In this document: positions 18,511 through 26,752 of the stretch, piece after piece
Layout: each line of letters starts with the position of its first letter
Numbering within the stretch: position 1 is the first letter of the stretch
DNA from: Chara braunii
Taxonomy: Eukaryota; Streptophyta; Charophyceae; Charales; Characeae
Length of the DNA stretch: 27,144 bases
Assembly (NCBI GenBank): GCA_003427395.1
Contig: BFEA01000218.1
Location: 2,299,354 to 2,326,497 of the forward strand
Reading direction: 5' to 3'
Made by a program: the position numbers and the translations under genes
The notes under the pieces: generated by a model
What the model was told of the DNA's origin: nothing
What the model saw: only the letters and a program-made list of their open reading frames with translations
Database searches by the model: none

Positions 18511-19102
18511 AACAATCATGTGCCGAGCCCCCTCCTTGACCACAACCGTTCACAATATAACTCAAGGTTCAACAGCCGGTCCCTCCCCACTATCATACTG
18601 CCATTGGCCCCCAACAAGTCCTAGCCCCGCTGGTAGATATCCCCTATAAGGCTATAACCAACTCACATCCTGCGCAGAAAACCACAACCCTTACAGTATC
18701 AAACACACAAGCCTGCCCTTGTATAAGATCGTGGACATGTCCAGTACACGTCTACCACCACATTGGCCGGGGCCCACAATTCTTCCATCGCCACCGACTG
18801 CTAGCATTTCCTACGAATCACATTCGAGCAAGGCTCAGCGAACCTGGAAGAATTTTGTTGGCCCCGTGGCCACAAGAAATTAATAAGAGAGTCACAAACA
18901 TGGAGGGAGACCAAACTCTTATCTGTGTAGGTTACCCAGGTCCTCCCAAATATTCAGGGACCGCCATCTTCGGCCGTAGAATGTCTCTTGATTTGCGTAG
19001 AACTACGATTGTAAATAATTACCCCTGTTTGGGTCAGTATTTCAGATTTCTGCTGCCTATAATATGTATACCGCAATTGCAAATTACAATTATTGCACTT
19101 AT

Positions 19103-19322
19103 GATTACCATAATGCAATACAAGGATAGTTAGTGAAGGGACGCTGGACCCGGTTTCCAGCATGCTATCTCATGATTCCTCACGACCCCCTTTTTTCTCA
19201 ACAGTGTAAGGGACGCTGGACCCGGTTTCCAGCAGATGCTGCTCCCCACCAATAGATGGAGCCTGCCTGGGGGTGCTAAAAAAAAAAAAAAAAAAAAAAA
19301 AAGATTACCATAATGCAATGCA
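19103..19322 (+). mobile_element. Family A retroposon with 20-bp target duplication
   Basis: GATTACCATAATGCAATACA (19103-19122) is repeated with one mismatch at 19303-19322, right after a 25-base A tail (19278-19302). The insert of 180 bp contains two tandem copies of the family head (GGGACGCTGGACCCGGTTTC at about 19139 and 19211), the second followed by GATGCTGCTCCCCACCAATA. Variable-length duplication plus A tail is the hallmark of LINE-driven retroposition. Confidence 0.85.
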
Positions 19323-20778
19323 TGTGTGGTAATTCATGGTTGCAAGGGAAAGTCTGCGATTTGCCACTTTGGTATGTGTGCTGCCCCTGTAGTGTCGGAT
19401 ATTCGCAGATTGCCCTTCCGATGCCGAGTTGTGGCAGGCCCCTGACAGACGAATTTGCGCCGTGCCCCTGGACCTCAAGCGCTTGGACAATGGTACCAAA
19501 TGGCCAGATTTGTGCAGGCATCTGACAACATTCACCTGCCAGCGACAGCCGCAGAGGGGAAAGATTTTAGGCCCAGGCAATCTGACAGATGTTCTGCAAA
19601 TTTGAACTGGTATCACAACACAAGGTTGTGCGGCACACAAATTGTGGCAGCTTTCTTTTTTTATTATTAATTTATTTATCAAACAGGGCCTTATGGTCCT
19701 GGCTCCATATCCATTCTGGGGATCATCAGTCGGGTTCCTTTGCCCCCGGCAAAATCAAAATATACATATAATGCCACCCTTACCCTCTTCCACCCATTTG
19801 AGGTCAGCGCACCCATTCTGAACAGCCTTGGTTGCTCCACCGTGAGAGGATTGAATGTCAGCAGGCCTCCTATCCACTTTCCTCTCAGTCAATTGACTGC
19901 CAGAACATCTTGAAGCCCAAGAAATTGATAGGATACTAAGGATAGACTAACCCCCAGATGCTGGATCTAATACCATATTGGGTTCATTGTGAAAATATGT
20001 TGGCCGTCTTTGCCTGGACCGATGGTTAGGCCAATTTTTCCAATTTAAGTGGGTTCCCTTGATAAGCCATCTTGCCTCCCACCAGCCAGTTCCACCAGAA
20101 GTGTGATTTGAAGCATTGCTCTTCATCTGGTCTTGTCTGCATCGGCGCCTTGGTTTTCCTCCTGATCTTTTGTCAAAGCACACACCTTCTCTTTACCGTT
20201 GCCCGTGTCGTCCAATATCATACCACATTTATCTTTCCAGATGTGACCCACAGAGTCGTCTTTCGGATTAGGCCAAACCACAACCTTTCAGACGCTTGAA
20301 ATCCAGACGGAATGTCAGTCCAGAGCAGTTGTAGAGGGAGTTCGGGAAAGGGAGAAGAGAACAGGGACGCCCACAAGTCACTAGCTCATACCCAGAGTTC
20401 TTCAGCCTAGGTACAGTATATTAGGCAATGACTAAGCAGATTTCTGAGGTGGTTGGGTCGTTCTTTTTCTGGTGTACGTGGAGTCAGTCGTTGACGGGGG
20501 GGGGCTAAATAGTAATATATATGAGATCAAACATTGTAGACTTCTGATTTTGATGGAGGGAAGCGATTTGAATTCGCGCCATGGGATTTTGATCTCTACG
20601 TTGGGACACCCGGCGTTTTTCTTCATCTTCTTTTCCTTTTTCTGATTTTTTTTCTTCTGCATGCTGCTTTCTGGACAGTGTTCGACTATCTGGCTTTCAA
20701 TGTGATGTTGCAATTTGGATTTTGTCATTTTCGCTCTGGCTCATTCTCCTTGCAAACACAAGTCAGCGGCCTTTATTA
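19323..20778. other. Intron or intergenic DNA, no gene recognised
   Basis: Lies within the helicase intron. No family recognised. A short minus-strand open stretch (about 20284-20120) reads VVVWPNPKDDSVGHIWKDK with splice-like borders, but it matches nothing I know. TGGTATTAGATCC (complement of 19963-19975) weakly resembles an initiator-tRNA-type LTR primer-binding site. Confidence 0.35.
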
Positions 20779-20813
20779 TCTGCGGAAAACCGGGTTCAGC
20801 ATCCCTTACAATT
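20779..20813 (-). mobile_element. Family A head, diverged remnant
   Basis: On the minus strand TAAGGGATGCTGAACCCGGT and then CCGCAGAT follow the family head with several substitutions. The stem no longer pairs well, and the rest of the element is absent. Confidence 0.5.
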
Positions 20814-21069
20814 GGAGCCCATCCTAAGCTTTCTTTCCTTGTGGCCGAGGAACCGTGAGTAAGCGGCATCGCTTGCTCCCTGAAAGGAGAATTTACCCCT
20901 GCTCACCCCTGTTCTCCCTTTGTTAACTTACCCTCTCTTTCCTTATTCTGGACTCTAACGCTGTCATGTTTGCTCCTGGCCTAAGTTACTCATAAGCTGT
21001 TTCTATGGGCCCAGGGCCTAAGTCGCTCCCTTTGATTTCCCCTCCTCCTCCATCTTCTGTTACTCGTTG

Positions 21070-21321
21070 GTTACGAGCATACTTGCAAGCGGACGCCGTC
21101 CGGGCGGTTCCGCACGTGTGGCAGACCGCCGGACGTGCGGCGCACGAATGTGTGCCCGACGACCAGTTACGCCCCNCCCCCCCCCCCCCCAAAAAAAAAA
21201 AAAAACGGCCCCGTCTGGTCCGGTCCGGGTCCGTCTGGTCCGGGGGGAGGGTGCCGCACGCGACAAAGCGGACCGGACCGGACGCTCGTCCGGTCCGTCT
21301 GCTTGCAAGTATGGTTACGAG
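21070..21321. mobile_element. Non-autonomous hAT-like DNA transposon
   Basis: The element spans 21078-21313 (236 bp). Its ends are CATACTTGCAAGC and GCTTGCAAGTATG, perfect 13-bp terminal inverted repeats that extend with one mismatch to 18. It is flanked by exact 8-bp duplications GTTACGAG at 21070-21077 and 21314-21321. An 8-bp duplication is typical of the hAT superfamily. No transposase is encoded. The interior holds a C run (with one ambiguous base at 21176) followed by an A run, and GTCCG-rich inverted repeats. Confidence 0.85.
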
Positions 21322-21543
21322 TCTTTTGTTTTTAGCAGCCTACGAAGCCTATCTTGACCGCATATAGTGTGTAGTCAAATAAGGAATGGGAGTCTTGTTC
21401 CTCCTTCCTGAAGCTGCTTGCCATTCTCATCCGCGTCAAATTCTAGGGACCGATAAGCTTGTCTCTGTGTTGAAGATCTTCCATGGATTGTAGACTACCG
21501 GTAGGGCCCGGACTTTAAGAACTCGGCAGACAGGTGTCGAGCG

Positions 21544-21599
21544 TGACTTGCTCCACCTCCTTTTTTTCCCTTTTTTTTTTTGACTTGTTCCACCTCCTT
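21544..21599 (-). mobile_element. 18-nt tail-only insertion with 19-bp target duplication
   Basis: TGACTTGCTCCACCTCCTT (21544-21562) recurs with one mismatch at 21581-21599. Only T5-C3-T10 lies between, which on the minus strand is an A tail. It has the same form as the insertion at 10960-10982. Confidence 0.6.
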
Positions 21600-21650
21600 G
21601 TTTACATCTTCCGGCATGTTTCTGCTTTGGTATTTTATTGGTCAGGTGCA

Positions 21651-21773
21651 ACCTACCAACTTCACAGACTTCACCCCAATCAAACGCCCGGTCATTTTCT
21701 CCGCATCTGGTCTGAAAATTGCCCCAAATACAGATATAATTACAGTGTGTTCTACTCGGGTGAAGACGGTAGG
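21651..21773 (-). mobile_element. MITE-like inverted-repeat element, copy 1
   Basis: On the minus strand it begins CCTACCGTCTTCACCCGAGT and ends with the inverse, less well kept because of a roughly 9-base insertion near the far end. Its interior (CTGTATTTGGGGCA, then ACCGGGCGTT) matches the copy at 23852-23960 throughout, which proves a family. No transposase and no convincing target duplication. Confidence 0.7.
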
Positions 21774-22163
21774 AAGTCTCTGTCTCTCCCAAGGGAAGGG
21801 ACAATGATGAAAGAAAACAAAACCCCTCTGGCCGAAATACCAAAAATAAGGCAAGTGGGAAAGTTGGTGGGCCACTTGCAAGGGCGAGAACACAGAAAAA
21901 GAGAAATAGAGATTGGTGTTGGGCACTGTTGGCAATCGAAAGCACAACACAGAATTTCCCGCAGAGAAATCCTACCCGACAAATTCAGGATGAGAAGGGC
22001 AAAAAGGAAGATGTCAGCAAGGCCACTGCAAAAAGGTGATTCTCACCTACAGAACAACAACACAGAACTAGATCACAAAGGCAGAAGACCTGACATGGCT
22101 GGGGAGCCAGAAACTGCAGCCTCCTCAGAAGTTGGCAGGAGTTTGCTATCAGTAAAGCCATAC

Positions 22164-22277
22164 CTGACGAAGAGGCACAATCCGCGACAAGAGCCCAATG
22201 AGTATGTCTGTGTTGAGACTGCGTTCATGTGCTTCATCAATTATCATCACAGAGTACTTCCGCAGCAAAAAGTATGT
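22164..22277 (-). CDS. DHX37: DHX37-like helicase exon with DEAH box
   Basis: The 114-bp exon has acceptor TTTGACAG before 22277 and donor CAG/GTATGG after 22164. It encodes exactly 38 codons in phase 0: it begins [20 protein letters not shown] and ends [10 protein letters not shown]. It holds motif II (DEAH), which binds magnesium and ATP, followed by the family-typical [15 protein letters not shown]. The next exon in the same gene starts at 17875 with SLFEEQQ in matching phase, so the joined protein runs LRQ-SLFEEQQ as in DHX37 proteins. The intron between is about 4.3 kb. Upstream exons with motifs I and Ia were not found up to the right edge of the window. This exon itself shows no damage. 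Confidence 0.92.
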
Positions 22278-22312
22278 CTGTCAAACCACATTGAGCGCAT
22301 GCGGGCACACAA

Positions 22313-22368
22313 ACACACATACACACGTACACACACACATGCACACGGACACACACACACACACACAC

Positions 22369-22413
<45 letters not shown>

Positions 22414-22441
22414 GCGCGCGCACACACCCACACACACACAC
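22313..22441 (+). repeat. (CA)n with internal (CG)n microsatellite
   Basis: Long alternating purine-pyrimidine tract with a CGCGCGCGCG core near 22412-22421, likely to favour Z-DNA. It abuts the left end of the ribozyme-bearing element. Confidence 0.95.
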
Positions 22442-22445
22442 CATA

Positions 22446-22493
22446 GACAAATATACACGATGAGCCAGTGAAACTCTGACGAAACAGTTTGTC
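22446..22493 (+). ncRNA. Degenerate hammerhead ribozyme (helix I lost)
   Basis: GATGAG (22459-22464), a helix II hairpin with the same TGAAACT loop as the intact copy, then GAAAC (22481-22485) and a helix III strand TTTGTC (22488-22493) pairing perfectly with GACAAA (22446-22451). The cleavage triplet, helix I and the U of CUGAUGA are missing, so it should not cleave. Helix II and III pairs differ from the intact copy by paired changes. Confidence 0.65.
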
Positions 22494-23092
22494 ACAGCCC
22501 CTCGTTTTTGGTCCTCTTCTCCCACTCTGCTTACAGTTCACAGGGCAGTTCTCTGTGACGATATATACCAAGACTAGCTCCCTTCTGCAGTGTTCTCGGG
22601 TCAGGTTGAACAGCAGTGTCGGGCCGTCACCATGCGGCCATCCTGGGCCTCTGGTGCCAGCAGCATGTCTGGAGTGTATTCTCCGGCTGCGACAGACCTT
22701 TCCTTGTTTCGTGGGTGTTTTGATGGTTTATGATGGGGTGTGAACCTGCAGTCTGTAGAGTTTTCCATCTGGTGGGGACGAGAGATAGTCTGCTTTGATT
22801 TTCGTCCCAGGAACCTTGAGGGCAGTGGTTGGTACCCTCCTCAGGGTATTAGTTGTCGGGCAGTCATCGATGCTTAACCGCAAGCAGGGTTAACCCACCA
22901 GTTCACACGAGCCTAAGTTGATGGAGCTACCATCCGAGGCTCGTGAGCCTGCAACTGCTCCTTTTCAAACTGGCCTGCCACTTTTACTAGCGGCCCAGGC
23001 CCGATTCTAAGCCAGTAAGACCCATACTATGCTTCGGGTGGCACTGGTGGTTTAAGGACTATCATGAACAGTATGATCCGTTAGGGGCCTCT

Positions 23093-23152
23093 ACAGACCG
23101 TCGAGGGTTCGGCCTTCTGATGAGTTGGTGAAACTCCAATGAAACAGTCTGT
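23093..23152 (+). ncRNA. Type III hammerhead self-cleaving ribozyme
   Basis: All invariant parts are present in order. The helix III 5' strand ACAGACCGT (23093-23101) ends in the cleavage triplet GTC, with cleavage expected after C23102. Helix I is the hairpin GAGG-GTTCGG-CCTT (23103-23116). Next comes CTGATGA (23117-23123). Helix II is GTTGG/CCAAT around 23124-23140 with one G-U pair next to the core. GAAA (23141-23144) follows. The helix III 3' strand ACAGTCTGT (23144-23152) pairs with the 5' strand in 8 of 9 positions. Open helix III makes it type III, the class used by plant retrozymes and viroids. The only weak spots are the C-A mismatch (23099/23146) and the G-U at the base of helix II. 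It would cleave transcripts of the plus strand. Confidence 0.88.
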
Positions 23153-23851
23153 CACAGACAGACACTTGCCACAACAGGAGAAGGTCCTGGACACCTCCTA
23201 TTTCTGCAGCCACTGGGCATCATTTCCAACCAAGGGGCAGCTCGGGCTCTACACTGTTCTTATTTTTATTTGTTGTACTGTTGATTCATCTGTCCCTGCA
23301 GTGTTTCCATTTTCGGAAAGTAGTGTTTACTTTTACAAGAACTTTCTTCCATTCTGATTTCACCGTGTTTGCTGAGGCACTCGTCCTCGTGTGCCGGATT
23401 GCAGAGGGGACTGTTCAGAGAGAGTGTCCGTTTGGTTGATATCTGTGGTAGTCCTAGGGAGAGTTTTGTCCGCATTACGACCGGAGGTAATTTTGTCCCG
23501 TGTGCCCGTTTGTGGTCAACTTTTGGCAGACAGGAGCAGAATTCAGATCTCGCCCAGAGGCAGCTGCTGATGCAGCAAGGCACCTGATCAGAAATCCGGC
23601 GTCCACAGCGACTATGTGGCGGGGTTGGAGACACATTCAGTTCAGCCCACCCATTCCAACTGTTGATTGGTATTGATCTGGATTGCAGGCTTTGTCTGGA
23701 GAACCGCGGTGTATCTGAGACATGTATTCATCCAATCCATCCACTTTTACGTTGCCCTTTAAGTGTCTCACTGTCTGGACTACCCGCACTGTTAGTGTCC
23801 TCCTCATCATCATCACTCATCGCTCATGTCCCATCTTCCATGCTGGACTCC
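23153..23851. other. No gene recognised
   Basis: Right flank of the ribozyme element. It may contain the remainder of a terminal repeat, since TGCAGTGTT occurs at about 23300 and also at about 22587 after the first ribozyme, but the similarity is too short to claim. No coding family seen. Confidence 0.4.
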
Positions 23852-23960
23852 TACCGTCTTCACCCGAATAGAACACCCAGTCGTTATAGCTGTATTTGGT
23901 GCAGCTTTCAGTCAAGGTACAGCAATAATTACCGGGCGTTCTATTCGGGTGCAGACGGTG
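23852..23960 (+). mobile_element. MITE-like inverted-repeat element, copy 2
   Basis: Ends TACCGTCTTCACCCGAATAG and its near-perfect inverse CTATTCGGGTGCAGACGGT give inverted repeats of about 27 bp with three differences. Total length is 109 bp, non-coding. The interior matches copy 1 at 21651-21773 in opposite orientation. No clear target duplication. Confidence 0.75.
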
Positions 23961-25227
23961 GTCACATCAATTACAGAAGCCCTTCTATCATCACTGGGCA
24001 ATACACCAATGTTGCAGCCCGAATCGGAGCTCAGACAGCCACGCGATTCACATACTGTGCAGAATTCCCGAAGATCATCACTGTCACTTGAACTACACAC
24101 AGTACGGAGTGCTGAAAGGTTGTTACCGCGGGGGCGTGCAGTAGATGGCCAGATCGTGCGACTCTCCCAATATTCATTCGTTGCATACACCCCTGTCACC
24201 GCCTGAGGCAAACCACGCCAATGTCTTCCGCTGAACAAAACGTACCCTTATCACGACTGTATCAGGCCAGAAAGTTAGCGTGTACACGTTCATATTAACT
24301 TCATAACGAGGGTATGTCGTATTTGGTGGAAGATGTTGGTCCAGAAACTGTGTGTTTGCTGCCGCTTTGCAATAGCCTGGCTGATGTTTGAACGCAGGGC
24401 AAGCAATCAGCATTTCCTCTGCTACGAGCGTTGTGATGGTATGGTCCATGTAACTGTAGGTTTTCACATACCTGACAACTGCTTCTCCTGTACCTACCTA
24501 CCGCCTTCTGTCATGCCATGTCCTCTCTGCACAGCAGGCATGGATATATGTTTTTGGCACTTTTTGCTAATATGACTTTGTCCCCCCGCAACCACGATCC
24601 TGGCATGTGGAGCCAGGTTGCCTTTGATGTCCGTTTCTGGTGAGCCAGTCAAAACCGTGTTAGTAGTGTACCCTTTAATGTATGGATGCGCTACTTCCTC
24701 ACATCACACCCGAACCGTTCCTATCCTGTCTATCACCGTTGCCATCCACAATAAACTTGTACATCCTATCTTTCCCATGCATTTTCTGCAGTTCTGCTCA
24801 TCAACCACCTTGCCTCTACACTACTTTGTTATGCAAGAGTGCATTGACAGATGGACCAGCTGGCTCTTTCTTCCTCTCCCTCTCCTTCTTTCCCTGCCTT
24901 TCCCCTGGCCTTCATTTTCCTCAGCCTGCCTCCTCTGTCTACATCTCCCACGTGACAATAGATGCATATCTGTAAGAGAATACACAAGACATGTGCATCA
25001 CATAGGATGCAAATGTGCTGGCTGCTAAGGCAGACGGGTGTATCGGGACTTGGCAATCAACCACGCAAGTGTGCCCAACCTTCCAGTGGTTCCCACGTAT
25101 TTCCATTTTTTTGGGATTCCAAGAGATTTTGGGCGTGAGTCCCCGGGACAGAAACTTGCAGCAAACAGATATATGATAATAATTTATCCATAAGCAAGCG
25201 CTGTTCTGCCCAATGGCTTACATCTAC

Positions 25228-25228
<1 letters not shown>
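23961..25228. other. No gene recognised
   Basis: Open frames here are short and without family resemblance. A minus-strand stretch (24467-24174, about 97 codons) has balanced composition but no motif. Upstream helicase exons were looked for on this strand (motif I GxxGxGKT, PRRVA) and not seen. Confidence 0.4.

Positions 25229-25298
<70 letters not shown>
25229..25298 (+). repeat. (AC)35 microsatellite
   Basis: Seventy bases of perfect AC repeat. Confidence 0.98.
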
Positions 25299-25300
<2 letters not shown>

Positions 25301-25742
25301 TTGCATACTGTTACGGTGCAGACCAGAACAAGAACCGACCTCTCAATACAAAGTATAAGATTGCACAGCGGAAGACTTAGATACCAATGATCCGAACAAT
25401 CAATATTGCAATGCAGCCCTGAACATACATCATCATCATCATTACATGGTGTGAATGGGGTCTGGCGCTTCACACAGGAAGACTGTGCCAGCCCCTACCG
25501 TACACAGACAAAGAAGAAGGGGTTAGATGAAGAGGAGGGGAAGATGGGAATGTCGTCAACACCAAGTCTTCGGCACAGCCCAAATAGTCCCTCGTCGAAA
25601 TGTCTGAATCCCAAATGTCAAGTCTGGATCCAATGTCGTCAAGTCCCAAGTCACAACTCTCTCTCTGTAGTAGTCTGCTGATAGCTGATAAGTCAGGTGG
25701 TGAGAGGGGAAGAAGAGATGGTGGACTTAGAAGAAGAGGAAG

Positions 25743-25747
<5 letters not shown>

Positions 25748-25807
<60 letters not shown>
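25748..25807 (+). repeat. (CT)n microsatellite
   Basis: About sixty bases of perfect CT repeat. The surrounding frame on the plus strand (25600-26265) stays open across it as LSLSLS, but I see no domain and do not call a gene. GAAGACTACT occurs three times between 25938 and 26050. Confidence 0.97.
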
Positions 25808-25810
<3 letters not shown>

Positions 25811-26005
25811 AAGTTGGCGCCTTGATGCAGGTAACTCGAAGATGGAGCTGGAGCTATGGCGCCACAGGTAAGTCTCGCTGGCCTCCGCCAGCTATCTCTC
25901 CCAACTCTACTATCTACCACCTACTAGCGCCCAGCGCTGAAGACTACTGTTATGGCTATGAGGCATCAACATTGTTGAAGACTACTGCTAGCGCTAAGCT
26001 ACTCC

Positions 26006-26452
26006 CTACAACGCTCCTCCTGAGTGCTGCGCTGAATCCTGAAGACTACTCGTGCCTACTGCCCAACTACCTACCAGTGAAGTGCATGGGAACCTCCTAT
26101 GTAGTACTCGGGTCCTCCTGGCTGCAGGTGAGCAGTCAAGAAGGTTGCTCTTGCCAATGCCGAAGAGAGAGAGGGGCTGCCGCTGCAGCTCCTGCTCAAG
26201 CTGTCGTGGGGAACAGGCGATTTCTGGCCTGTTCCCAAAACCCTGCTTTTGTGCCTGAGTCTTAGGGTCGGTCGAAATGATGAGGGCGAAAAACTGGGCC
26301 TCCGTTTCCGGTTGATAAACCTCTGGCCCTGAAAGGCCCAGAAATAGGCTGACACGGAAAAGGGCAAGAGCCTCGATGAGAGTGATCTGAGCCTGGAACC
26401 GCCGTTTGTAGTCGGCAATAGACAAATTGGCCAGTTGGCCAGGCATGCCCAA
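26006..26452 (-). CDS. Unrecognised open frame, possibly transposon gag-like
   Basis: A 148-codon minus-strand frame. The N-terminal part, MPGQLANLSIADYKRRFQAQ and following, loosely recalls the helical SxxxYxxRF segment of Ty3-type gag proteins. The remainder has no recognisable domain, and no CCHC knuckle or protease follows. The ACGTG minisatellite lies immediately upstream on this strand. Function unknown; it may be a transposon remnant. Confidence 0.25.
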   Translation of the reverse strand: MGMPGQLANLSIADYKRRFQAQITLIEALALFRVSLFLGLSGPEVYQPETEAQFFALIISTDPKTQAQKQGFGNRPEIACSPRQLEQELQRQPLSLFGIGKSNLLDCSPAARRTRVLHRRFPCTSLVGSWAVGTSSLQDSAQHSGGAL

Positions 26453-26496
26453 AGTTGCGCCAGTCGTCTATGGTGGGGCTCTAAACCAACATGGCA

Positions 26497-26740
26497 CTGT
26501 GACGTGGCACTGCTGACGTGGCACTGTTGCTTACGTGGCACTGCTGACGTGCCACTGTGACGTGGCACTGCTGACGTGTCTGACGTGTCACTGTAACGTG
26601 GCGCTGCTGACGTGGCACTGTTGCTTACGTGACACTGTGACGTGGCACTGCTGACGTGACACTGTTGCTTACGTGGCACTGTGACGTGGCACTGCTGACA
26701 TGGCACTGTTGCTCACGTGGCAGTGCTGACGTGTCACTGC
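26497..26740 (+). repeat. Minisatellite of TGACGTGGCACTG units
   Basis: Imperfect units of 14-16 bp (TGACGTGGCACTGC and TTACGTGGCACTG types, often alternating). I count 16 ACGTG cores, about 11 of them in the form TGACGTG. The unit equals the core bound by plant bZIP factors (ACGT core, C-box/G-box hybrid), but the array may be a plain satellite. Confidence 0.85.
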
Positions 26741-26752
26741 ACCAACTCTCAA

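Larger units (their letters stand above)
22446..23152 (+). mobile_element. Retrozyme-like element bounded by hammerhead motifs
   Basis: Two hammerhead ribozyme motifs on the same strand, exactly 660 nt apart (GATGAG at 22459 and 23119), enclose a segment without coding capacity but with many perfect hairpins. Retrozymes are small non-autonomous retroelements of plants and animals whose RNA is cut by hammerheads and circularised. The monomer size here (660 nt) lies in their reported range. LTRs, primer-binding site and target duplication are not visible: similarity between the repeats stops shortly after the ribozyme. So this is either an old copy, a tandem-type element or a new variant. It lies in an intron of the helicase gene, antisense to it. 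Confidence 0.6.

Noticed and set aside
19963-19975. TGGTATTAGATCC on the minus strand as a tRNA-Met primer-binding site
   Set aside because: Two mismatches to the usual motif, no LTR border and no element structure around it.
20120-20284. Minus-strand stretch VVVWPNPKDDSVGHIWKDK with splice-like borders (AG before 20284, GTAAAG near 20196)
   Set aside because: It lies inside the helicase intron, where the flanking exons already join in phase, and it matches no family I know. Kept only as a remark.
22247-22571. Cys/Val-rich minus-strand open frames
   Set aside because: Translation of the (CA)n tract, not protein coding.
22860-22945. Hairpins here as a bacterial-type terminator or riboswitch
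   Set aside because: The context is eukaryotic, and the hairpins belong to the structured interval between the two hammerheads.
25600-26265. 221-codon plus-strand open frame
   Set aside because: It is held open by the (CT)n microsatellite (Leu-Ser repeats) and shows no domain.
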